Positions 1 through 5,176 of a stretch of 9,092 nt of DNA are shown here, one piece after another. The translations under genes were made by a program, and so were the position numbers. The notes beneath the pieces are model-generated. The model had not been told where the DNA came from. It was given only the letters and a program-made list of their open reading frames with translations, and made no database searches. Within the stretch, counting starts at the first letter, position 1. Each line of letters starts with the position of its first letter. The stretch is from Deltaproteobacteria bacterium (GTDB lineage: Bacteria > Myxococcota_A > Bradymonadia > UBA7976 > VGTA01), in contig VGTA01000090.1 in NCBI GenBank assembly GCA_016874875.1, positions 1 to 9,092 of the forward strand, in the 5' to 3' direction.

Positions 1-164
1 CCTCCCTGCGCGCCCGCCTGCGCGCCGCCCTGCGCGCCGCCCTGCGCGCCGCCCTGCGCGCCGCCCTGCGCGCCGCCCTGCGCGCCGCCCTGCGCGCCGC
101 CCTGCGCGCCGCCCTGCGCGCCCGCCTGAGCGCCGCCCTGAGCGCCTCCCTGCGCCCCCCCCTG
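1..164 (-). repeat. 12-bp tandem repeat encoding QGGA units
   Basis: Plus-strand unit CGCGCCGCCCTG (minus-strand CAGGGCGGCGCG). Eight identical copies occupy 21-116, flanked on both sides by variant copies (9-20, 117-164) that encode QAGA or synonymous QGGA. The array continues off the left edge. It is in frame with the lipoprotein, each unit adding four residues. The central copies are identical while the flanks are diverged, as expected if the middle expanded recently. Confidence 0.95.
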
Positions 165-407
165 CGCCTCCGCGCCGGCCCCTGCCTGCGCGCCCGCCCC
201 AGCGCCCCCCGTGACCGACATCACCCCGCCCGCCCCCTCGACGCCAGAGAGGCGCGGGTTATAGTTGGGGTTGGCGTCCTGGCAGGCGGCGAGCGACGCG
301 GCGAGCGACGCGGCGAGCGACGCGGCGAGCGACGCGGCGAGGGGGCGAGCGCGGCCCGGGGGGGACGCCGGGGGCGAGGGGGCGAGGCGCGGGGTTAAGT
401 CGCTCAT
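1..407 (-). CDS. Repeat-rich lipoprotein, N-terminal part (runs off the left edge)
   Basis: The reading frame opens at ATG 407 and stays open to the window edge (135 codons), so the C-terminus is missing. The start has a near-perfect Shine-Dalgarno, AAGGAG, 6 nt upstream. The N-terminus is a lipoprotein signal: a 22-residue n-region containing arginines, then a hydrophobic core of four LAAS units, then the lipobox LAAC with Cys42 as the expected lipidated residue. After the Cys comes QDANPNYNPRLSG, then a long stretch built from QGGA/QAGA tetrapeptides up to the edge. The mature protein should be anchored in a membrane facing the periplasm or outside; a flexible Gln/Gly/Ala linker in front of an unseen folded domain is the likely architecture (inference). 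No function can be assigned from the visible part. It lies 83 nt downstream of sodB on the same strand and could share its transcript. The frame assignment rests on SD, signal peptide and lipobox agreeing in one frame. Confidence 0.82.
   Translation of the reverse strand, partial: MSDLTPRLAPSPPASPPGRARPLAASLAASLAASLAASLAACQDANPNYNPRLSGVEGAGGVMSVTGGAGAGAQAGAGAEAQGGAQGGAQGGAQAGAQGGAQGGAQGGAQGGAQGGAQGGAQGGAQGGAQAGAQG
282..341 (-). repeat. 12-bp tandem repeat forming the signal-peptide core (LAAS x4 then LAAC)
   Basis: Five consecutive 12-bp units (minus strand CTCGCCGCGTCG) encode residues 23-42 of the lipoprotein. The first four read LAAS; the last is changed to LAAC, which creates the lipobox cysteine. 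The hydrophobic h-region is therefore itself a tandem repeat. Confidence 0.92.
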
Positions 408-413
408 GGTGAA

Positions 414-419
414 CTCCTT
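414..419 (-). promoter_or_regulatory. Ribosome binding site AAGGAG of the lipoprotein gene
   Basis: On the minus strand the sequence CAAGGAGTTCACC precedes ATG 407, giving a 6-nt spacing. It is the strongest Shine-Dalgarno in the window and decides the start of a frame that has no stop inside the window. Confidence 0.8.
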
Positions 420-490
420 GATCGGCCGAGGTGGCGTCAGGAGTGTACACCCTCAGCGCGCTGCGCGCGAGCGGCGCCGCGCGGAGTCCC

Positions 491-1072
491 TCAGGCGAGG
501 TTGGCGTTGGCGAAGTCCCAGCTCACCAGATTCCACCACGTCTTCACGTAGGCGGCGCGGTCGTTGCGGTAGTCCACGTAGTAGGCGTGCTCCCACACGT
601 CGCAGGTGAGGACGGGCCTGTGGGCGCCCGTGAGGGGCGTCTCGGCGTTACCCGTGGTGGTGATCTGGAGGGCGCCGCTGGCGTCCTGCACCAGCCACGC
701 CCAGCCCGAGCCGAACTGCCCGGCGGCGGCGGCGCTGAACTTCTCCTTAAAGGCCTCAAAGGAGCCAAACGAGGCGTCGATCGCCGCCGCGATGGCGCCG
801 GTGGGCGCGCCGCCGCCCTTGGGGCTCAGGCTCTTCCAGTAAAAGTCGTGATTCCACACCTGCGCGGCGTTGTTGAACACGCCGCCGCTCGTGCTCTTCA
901 CGAGGGTGACGAGGTCCTTGCCCTGCAGGTCGGCGTTGGCGTCCACGGCGGCCACGAGGCGCGTGTAGTAGCCCATGTGGTGCTTGCCGAAGTGGTAGTT
1001 AAGGGTCTCCTCAGAGATATGGGGGGCGAGGGCGTCGCGGCTGTAGGGGAGCTCAGGGGCGTTCAGGGACAT
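491..1072 (-). CDS. sodB: Superoxide dismutase, Fe type
   Basis: The enzyme dismutates superoxide to hydrogen peroxide and oxygen in the cytosol; there is no signal peptide. The protein has 193 residues, the same length as E. coli SodB. Family metal ligands are visible: His27 in NYHFGKHH, His75 in WNHDFYW, Asp158 and His162 in DVWEHAYY. The motif NNAAQVWNH places a Gln (Gln71) before the second ligand, the pattern of Fe-SODs; Mn-SODs carry a Gly there and a Gln near the GSGWAWLV stretch instead. Metal use is thus predicted Fe, although cambialistic activity cannot be excluded. ATG 1072 is preceded by GGAGG with about 5 nt spacing. A promoter is proposed in the AT-rich stretch upstream, so the gene is probably transcribed apart from the cluster behind it. 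The lipoprotein gene follows 83 nt downstream. Confidence 0.97.
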   Translation of the reverse strand: MSLNAPELPYSRDALAPHISEETLNYHFGKHHMGYYTRLVAAVDANADLQGKDLVTLVKSTSGGVFNNAAQVWNHDFYWKSLSPKGGGAPTGAIAAAIDASFGSFEAFKEKFSAAAAGQFGSGWAWLVQDASGALQITTTGNAETPLTGAHRPVLTCDVWEHAYYVDYRNDRAAYVKTWWNLVSWDFANANLA

Positions 1073-1086
1073 GTTGCCTCCGGGGG

Positions 1087-1100
1087 GGCCACTCGTGGCC
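1087..1100 (-). promoter_or_regulatory. Small hairpin just upstream of the sodB ribosome binding site
   Basis: GGCCA and TGGCC arms (1087-1091 and 1096-1100) with a 4-nt loop lie about 5 nt upstream of the GGAGG of sodB (plus-strand 1077-1081). It could affect mRNA stability or ribosome access. At this GC content short perfect stems occur by chance, so the call is weak. Confidence 0.3.
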
Positions 1101-1163
1101 GGGGTGAGGGCAGCGCGCGGCGCGCGCGAGGGGAGGGCGGCGGCGCCCTGCTGGGCGCGCCAT

Positions 1164-1196
1164 AGTTTATATGACTTCTAAACTTGAGGTTGTCAA
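1164..1196 (-). promoter_or_regulatory. Probable sodB promoter with overlapping dyad
   Basis: This is the only clearly AT-rich patch in the surrounding DNA. On the minus strand it contains a perfect -35 box TTGACA (1196-1191), which overlaps the TGA stop of the methyltransferase gene, and a -10-like TATAAA (1171-1166) after a 19-bp spacer, longer than the usual 17. An inverted repeat AGTTTA/TAAACT (1164-1169 and 1179-1184, 9-bp spacer) covers the -10 box and part of the spacer, a fitting place for an operator. It does not match the Fur or PerR consensus as I know them. The leader before ATG 1072 would be roughly 85-90 nt. Confidence 0.6.
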
Positions 1197-2647
1197 CTCA
1201 GCGACCGCCCCGCGGCCGACGGCGGGGCGAGCTGCACATAGACCTCCGCGTGCCCGCTGTGGGGGAACAGGTGAAAGAGGCGCGCGCGCGTCACGCGCCA
1301 CCCCCGCGCCCGCAGCGGCGCGAGGTCGCGGGCGAGGGCGGCGGGGTGGCAGGAGACGTAGCTGATGGCGCGGACGGGGGCGCGCGCCAGCTCCTCCATG
1401 AGCGGCGCGGCGCCCTCGCGGGGGGGGTCGAGCACCACGTGATCAAACTCACCGCGCGCCACGCCGCCGGGCAGCGCGTCGAGGCGCTGCGCGTCGGCAT
1501 GGAGGGGCAGCCCCTCCGCGGCGGCGAGGGCGCGGAGGGCGCTCACGGCGCGCGGGTCGAGCTCGAGGCAGGTGAGGCGCCGCCCGCCGGCGGGGGCGCC
1601 CTCTAGCGTGCCCGCGCCCGCCGCCTCGCGGGCGAGCGGGGCGCTGAGGTTGCCGGAGCCGGCGTAGAGCTCAAGGACGCGCAGGTCGCCCGCGCACCCG
1701 CGCACCACCTCGTCCACGAGCGCGGCGTTGCCCTCCTGGTGCGCCTGCATGAAGGCGGCGGCGTGGTGGGGCACGGGGGGGCGGCCGGGGGCGCCGAGGT
1801 CGTTGAAGGGGCGCCCCCACGACAGCTCCTCGAAGCCCACCTCCGCGCGCCCCTCCGCGCGCCCCTCGCCCGCGAGAGGCGCCGAGAGCGCCACCCCGTG
1901 CACGGGGCCGCCCGCCTGCGCGCAGAGCGCCTCAAAGGTGGCGTGGAGGGCGGCGCGGGCGGCGGGGGTGAGGGGGGCGCGCAGCGCGAGGGCGAGCGTG
2001 GCGCTCGGGGCGCCGCGGGCGGCGCTCAGGCGCAGCTCGCCGCCGCCGCGGAGCGGACTCGCCGCCCCGAGGAGCGCCTCGCGCGCCGCGCGCAGGGCGG
2101 CGTTGAGGGCGGGGGCGAAAGTGGGGCAGGAGGGGGTGTCGACCACCTCGCCCCCGGGGGCGAAAAAGCCTAGGGCGGCGGGCGGGGCGTGGGGCGCGGG
2201 GGCGCGGAGGTGCAGGCGCGCGGTGTGCCGCCACGCCCGCTCAGGCGACCAGAAGCTCGGCGCCCACGGCAGGGGCGCGCCCATCGCGCGCTCGAGCTCG
2301 CGCGCCACGTCTCGCTCGAGCGCCTCGAGCTGCTGCGCGTCGGTGAGCGCCTGCCACGGGCAGCCCCCGCAGCGCTCCACTCGCTCGCAGAACGGCGCGG
2401 CGCGCCCCGCCCCCTCGGCGAGCGCCCGCCCCGCCCGCACCTCCACGCTGCGCGCCTGCGCCCGCGTCACCCGCGCCTCCACCACGTCGCCGAGCCCCAC
2501 CACCCCCTCCACCCACGCCACGCGCCCGTCCGGCGCGCGCCCGAGCAGGCGCCCGCCGAGGGCGGCGCGCTCCACGGTGAGGGGGAAGGGCGCCGGGGTC
2601 GGGGCCGGGGCGGGGCGCGGGGCGCGGGGAGGGGCTGGGCGGGGCAT
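1193..2647 (-). CDS. RlmD/RumA-type 23S rRNA (uracil-C5) methyltransferase, Fe-S
   Basis: A SAM-dependent enzyme making 5-methyluridine in RNA (COG2265 family). After a Pro/Ala-rich start (residues 1-20) comes a TRAM-like RNA-binding segment (about 21-75). Next is the iron-sulfur motif C87-x5-C93-x2-C96, with a fourth Cys at 174. The Rossmann domain has motif I VLELYAGSGN (324-333), the DPPR motif (407-410), catalytic Cys433 in YVSC, and Glu468 in FPHSGHAE near the end. The four cysteines favour an RlmD/RlmC-type rRNA enzyme over the cluster-free TrmA, but the target base cannot be read from sequence. Two usually conserved Asn are His here: SCHP for SCNP, and FMQAH where FxQxN is common. ATG 2647 begins 4 nt after the upstream stop and has CAGGA about 9 nt upstream; GTG at codon 25 is a less likely start. 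It is probably the last gene of the minus-strand cluster. An in-frame EGRA duplication (261-268) is another 12-bp repeat. Confidence 0.93.
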   Translation of the reverse strand: MPRPAPPRAPRPAPAPTPAPFPLTVERAALGGRLLGRAPDGRVAWVEGVVGLGDVVEARVTRAQARSVEVRAGRALAEGAGRAAPFCERVERCGGCPWQALTDAQQLEALERDVARELERAMGAPLPWAPSFWSPERAWRHTARLHLRAPAPHAPPAALGFFAPGGEVVDTPSCPTFAPALNAALRAAREALLGAASPLRGGGELRLSAARGAPSATLALALRAPLTPAARAALHATFEALCAQAGGPVHGVALSAPLAGEGRAEGRAEVGFEELSWGRPFNDLGAPGRPPVPHHAAAFMQAHQEGNAALVDEVVRGCAGDLRVLELYAGSGNLSAPLAREAAGAGTLEGAPAGGRRLTCLELDPRAVSALRALAAAEGLPLHADAQRLDALPGGVARGEFDHVVLDPPREGAAPLMEELARAPVRAISYVSCHPAALARDLAPLRARGWRVTRARLFHLFPHSGHAEVYVQLAPPSAAGRSLS

Positions 2648-2651
2648 GGGC

Positions 2652-3041
2652 TCAGTCCTGACGTGCGGGGCGCGCCGCGAGGGCGTCGCGCACCGCGACG
2701 CTCAGCTGGGCGCGGCGGTACGGCTTGCTCAGGAGCGTCACGAGGCCGCTCTCTTGGAGGTCGCGCAGCGCCTCCTCGCGGGCGAATCCAGAGGAGAGGT
2801 TGGCCACCACGCGCTCCACGGCGACCGTGGGGTAGAGGCTGGCGACGAGCCCCACGCCCACGATGGCGAAAACGAGCGTGGGCACAAAGCGGGCCATCGT
2901 CCGCGCGACGCGCTCGTGGAGCTCGTGGAGAATCTCTCGCTCGAGGCGAGTGGAGGGCTTGAGCGTCATGCGAGAGGGGCGCGCGGGAGAGGCGCAGGAG
3001 AGGCGCAGGGGGCGCAGGGCTGAGGGAGCGCCATCACACAC
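2652..3041 (-). CDS. Small protein with a TM-like helix and the C-terminal half of a receiver domain
   Basis: Read from GTG 3041 it has 129 residues; from internal ATG 2969 (codon 25) it has 105. Residues 77-122 resemble the last half of a response-regulator receiver: ERVVANLSSGF as beta4, LSKPYRR with the conserved Lys106-Pro107 of beta5, and an AVRDAL helix alpha5. The first half of a receiver (beta1, the acidic pair, the phospho-acceptor Asp) is not there; residues 52-70 are instead strongly hydrophobic and read as one transmembrane helix, preceded by a charged helix (32-51). It may be a degenerate receiver, a pseudo-receiver tethered to the membrane, or a remnant of a hybrid kinase. The two alternative frames over the hydrophobic stretch give no receiver-like sequence, so a simple frameshift is not apparent. 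It lies 16 nt after the DUF3754 gene and 4 nt before the methyltransferase. The start is uncertain: ATG 2969 has no Shine-Dalgarno. Function unknown. Confidence 0.65.
   Translation of the reverse strand: MCDGAPSALRPLRLSCASPARPSRMTLKPSTRLEREILHELHERVARTMARFVPTLVFAIVGVGLVASLYPTVAVERVVANLSSGFAREEALRDLQESGLVTLLSKPYRRAQLSVAVRDALAARPARQD
2966..3034 (-). other. Possible 22-residue leader ORF coupled to ATG 2969
   Basis: ATG 3034 has AAGG 4 nt upstream and opens a 22-codon frame (Pro/Ala-rich, two Cys). Its TGA overlaps ATG 2969 as ATGA, the classical arrangement for translational coupling. This offers an alternative explanation for how ATG 2969, which lacks its own ribosome site, could be translated, and competes with GTG 3041 in another frame. 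Support is structural only; the peptide resembles nothing I know. Confidence 0.25.
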
Positions 3042-3057
3042 CTTCAGGCGCGCTCAA

Positions 3058-4944
3058 TCAAGCATACTGAAAGAAGTTGTCCCACTTGTTATCCATCAAG
3101 CGGAGCGCCTCAGGGAGCGGGAGCGCCTCATAGCGCGTCTCCCCGTCGGCGCCGCGGGCGGCGCGGGCGATGGGCAAGAACATCGTGGAGCGCGCCTGCA
3201 GCGGCGTGGGCGCCGCCTCGCCGCGGTCGTTGAGCGGCGCGCAGATCTTCTCGAGGGCGTCCTCCACCTCAAAGTCCACCTCGAGGTCCTTGAAGTGCTT
3301 GTTGAGGAAGCGCTCCGCCGCCTCGTCGAGCTCCTGCGCCGTGAGCGGCCGGGCCGCCTTGAGGAGCAGCGCGTAGGCGACGAGCCCCTCCTTGAGCTCC
3401 TGGTCCTCAATGGAGTCGAGGAGGTACTGCAGCACGCCCACGTCATTGTCGAGGTTCTTGCTGTAGAGGTCCTGCGACATCTGCAGCAGGTAGCGGCGGC
3501 GGGTGTTGATGAAGCGGGTGACGGTCTTGAAGGCGAGGAGGCCGAGGAGGCTGAGGAGCGCCACGAAGCCGCCCTTGCCCCCCGCGCCGCTCGTGAGCTT
3601 GACCACGCCCATCACCAAGCCCACGAAGCCCAAGAAGTAGAGCATGAACTTGTCAAACGACTTCATGCGGATGTGCTTCTCGGGGAACACCAGCTCGAGG
3701 TCGGCGAGGGGCACGTTCTGGAAGAGCTTGATGTAGATGGTGGGGTTGGTGCTGCCCGGGGGGGGCGCCTTGATGAACCGCCCGATCACGGGCAGGCGCG
3801 TGAGGAGGGGCGGCGGCGAGGGCGGGTAGAGGCGAAAGAGGCACACCACGCGCTCCATGGCCGGCTCCTGCAGCAGGGACGCGCCAAAGAAGCTCTTGAG
3901 GGTCATGCGCTGTTTCTGGAGGCTCTTGCGGCGCAGCCAGCGGGGGACGAACGCCACGTCGGCGTCGCTCGGCGCCCGCGCGTCGCCCTCGACGCGCGCC
4001 TCGCCGGCGGCGCTCGCCGCGGCGCGTTTGGGGCGGGGGGCGAAGGGGCGGCCCGTGAGCACCGCGCGCCCGAGGTCCACCGCCCCGCGCACCGCGCCCA
4101 CGCCTAGATTCACCGCCCCGTCCACGAGCTGCTCGGTGCGCCCCTCCACCGTCTTGACGCCCTTCTGCAGCGGCCTGAAGACCAGCTCAAAGAGGCGGTC
4201 CACGAGGATGTTGATCTTCTGGAACAAGAAGAGCCCCTCCACGCGGTCCGCCTTAATGCCCCGGTGGAACATGAGCATGCGCTCGTCGTACTCCTGTGGG
4301 AGCTGCAGGAAGGAGGCGAGGTCCTCGACCTGCGCCTTGTCGGCGAAGGCGGCGCGCCCCTCGGGGGTCCGCGAGTAGGCGAGGGTGCCGCGGATGAGGG
4401 CGGGGTCTTGGATGTTGAGGTTGACCTCCACGGGCAGGTCGAGCAGGTAGGTGTGGCTGCTGGCGTGGCGCTGCTCGGCGTCGCTGAGGGGGTTGAAGTT
4501 GCCGCGCACCATCAGCGTGGTGAAGTTCACCATCAGCCGCCGCTCGCGCCGCGTGAGCTCCTCGGCGCTCACCCCCTCGCGCATCTTGTCGCCCATCCAC
4601 GGCGCGAAGTACTCGTAGTCCTCTTTGAGCTCGTTGAGGAGCTCGTGGTAGTGGAAGTGGTACACGCCCTCCATGATCCTCACCAGCTGCGCGAACTCCC
4701 CGCGCCCCCCCTCCCCGAGCTCCTCGGCGAGCGCGCTGATGATGCGCGATTTGCTGATGGGGATGTAGCTCTCGTGGGGCAGGTACACCCAGTCGTCCAC
4801 GCGCCACTCCTTGCGCGCGCGCGGCGGCGGGGGCTCGGCGCCTCGGTAGAGGAGGCCGTCGTCGATCCAGCCTTCCTCGAAGGGGTTACTGCTCTTTTGG
4901 CTGCTCTTTTGGCTGCTCTTTTGGGGGGGGGCGCTATAGCTCAA
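3058..4944 (-). CDS. DUF3754 (TMEM143-like) membrane protein
   Basis: 628 residues. The C-terminal half fits the DUF3754 family, shared by bacteria and organelle-associated eukaryotic TMEM143 proteins and without an established biochemical role. Visible hallmarks: IKLFQNVPLADLELVFPEK (405-423), two adjacent hydrophobic segments (about 433-450 and 459-479), the YSKNLDNDVGVLQYLLD block (494-510), and the terminal LMDNKWDNFF (616-625). Residues 1-30 are polar and contain a QKSS repeat; 300-330 is an Ala-rich low-complexity linker between the conserved N-terminal region (about 48-260) and the DUF core. It should be an inner-membrane protein with large soluble parts on one side. The start is TTG 4944, chosen because GAGGTG lies 5 nt upstream and there is no in-frame start close upstream. 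It heads the minus-strand cluster and faces icmF across a divergent promoter region. A C9 run a few codons after the start is slip-prone. Confidence 0.87.
   Translation of the reverse strand: MSYSAPPQKSSQKSSQKSSNPFEEGWIDDGLLYRGAEPPPPRARKEWRVDDWVYLPHESYIPISKSRIISALAEELGEGGRGEFAQLVRIMEGVYHFHYHELLNELKEDYEYFAPWMGDKMREGVSAEELTRRERRLMVNFTTLMVRGNFNPLSDAEQRHASSHTYLLDLPVEVNLNIQDPALIRGTLAYSRTPEGRAAFADKAQVEDLASFLQLPQEYDERMLMFHRGIKADRVEGLFLFQKINILVDRLFELVFRPLQKGVKTVEGRTEQLVDGAVNLGVGAVRGAVDLGRAVLTGRPFAPRPKRAAASAAGEARVEGDARAPSDADVAFVPRWLRRKSLQKQRMTLKSFFGASLLQEPAMERVVCLFRLYPPSPPPLLTRLPVIGRFIKAPPPGSTNPTIYIKLFQNVPLADLELVFPEKHIRMKSFDKFMLYFLGFVGLVMGVVKLTSGAGGKGGFVALLSLLGLLAFKTVTRFINTRRRYLLQMSQDLYSKNLDNDVGVLQYLLDSIEDQELKEGLVAYALLLKAARPLTAQELDEAAERFLNKHFKDLEVDFEVEDALEKICAPLNDRGEAAPTPLQARSTMFLPIARAARGADGETRYEALPLPEALRLMDNKWDNFFQYA
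4888..4923 (-). repeat. 12-bp tandem repeat encoding QKSS x3
   Basis: Minus-strand unit CAAAAGAGCAGC repeated three times (the last with one base change) encodes residues 8-19 of the DUF3754 protein. The unit is AT-richer than its surroundings. It directly abuts a run of nine C (G9 on the plus strand, 4923-4931). Confidence 0.9.
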
Positions 4945-5007
4945 ATCAACACCTCGAGGATGGGGGGGAGGGGCGGGGTCGCGGAGGGCGCAGGGGCGCG
5001 TCGGGCG

Positions 5008-5036
5008 AAGCTAACGCCGCGGGCGCCCTGAGGCAA
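5008..5036 (-). promoter_or_regulatory. Candidate promoter of the DUF3754 gene cluster
   Basis: On the minus strand TTGCCT (5036-5031) and TAGCTT (5013-5008) are separated by exactly 17 bp. Each is an imperfect match to the housekeeping consensus (4/6 and 3/6). The same style is seen for icmF in the opposite direction, which raises the plausibility. The leader to TTG 4944 would be about 60 nt. Confidence 0.4.
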
Positions 5037-5061
5037 GGGGCGCGAGGGGGCGCGAGCGCCC

Positions 5062-5090
5062 TTGAACCTCCACGGCGCGCGCGCTACCTT
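5062..5090 (+). promoter_or_regulatory. Candidate icmF promoter
   Basis: TTGAAC (5062-5067) and TACCTT (5085-5090) with a 17-bp spacer, in the divergent region 86 nt upstream of the icmF start. Matches to the -35 and -10 consensus are 4/6 and 3/6. The rest of the 4945-5176 interval is G/C-rich and contains no gene that I can support. Confidence 0.45.
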
Positions 5091-5115
5091 GCCGCCAGCT
5101 GCCCGCGCGGGGCCC

Positions 5116-5165
5116 GCCCTCCTGCGCGCGCCCTCCTCCGCGAGACCGCCCTCCTCCGCGAACCC
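5116..5165 (+). repeat. 18-bp direct repeats in the icmF leader
   Basis: Two adjacent 18-bp units (5130-5147 and 5148-5165) share GCCCTCCTCCGCGA and end in GACC or ACCC; a shorter related copy precedes them (5116-5129). They lie in the presumed 5' untranslated leader, ending 11 nt before ATG 5177. Each unit contains CCTCC, complementary to a Shine-Dalgarno core. Confidence 0.8.
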
Positions 5166-5176
5166 TGTGAGTCCCG

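Noticed and set aside
1..164. CRISPR array at the left edge
   Set aside because: Units are 12 bp, contiguous, without spacers, and in frame with a protein; it is a coding tandem repeat.
259..450. 63-codon minus-strand frame with VARR repeats near the lipoprotein start
   Set aside because: Same DNA in another frame; the frame with AAGGAG, signal peptide and lipobox is far better supported.
454..463. Palindrome CAGCGCGCTG between sodB and the lipoprotein gene as a terminator
   Set aside because: No following T run in either direction, and such GC palindromes are frequent by chance here; the nearby GTGTACAC palindrome (443-450) is likewise unsupported as an operator.
431..1165. 244-codon plus-strand open frame over sodB
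   Set aside because: It is antisense to sodB, whose product matches a full-length Fe-SOD with all metal ligands; the antisense frame is Ala/Gly/Val/Arg-rich with no recognisable domain, as expected from high-GC shadow frames.
1728..3023. 431-codon plus-strand open frame opposite the methyltransferase and receiver-like genes
   Set aside because: No motif, Ser/Arg/Ala-rich; the opposite strand encodes conserved catalytic motifs.
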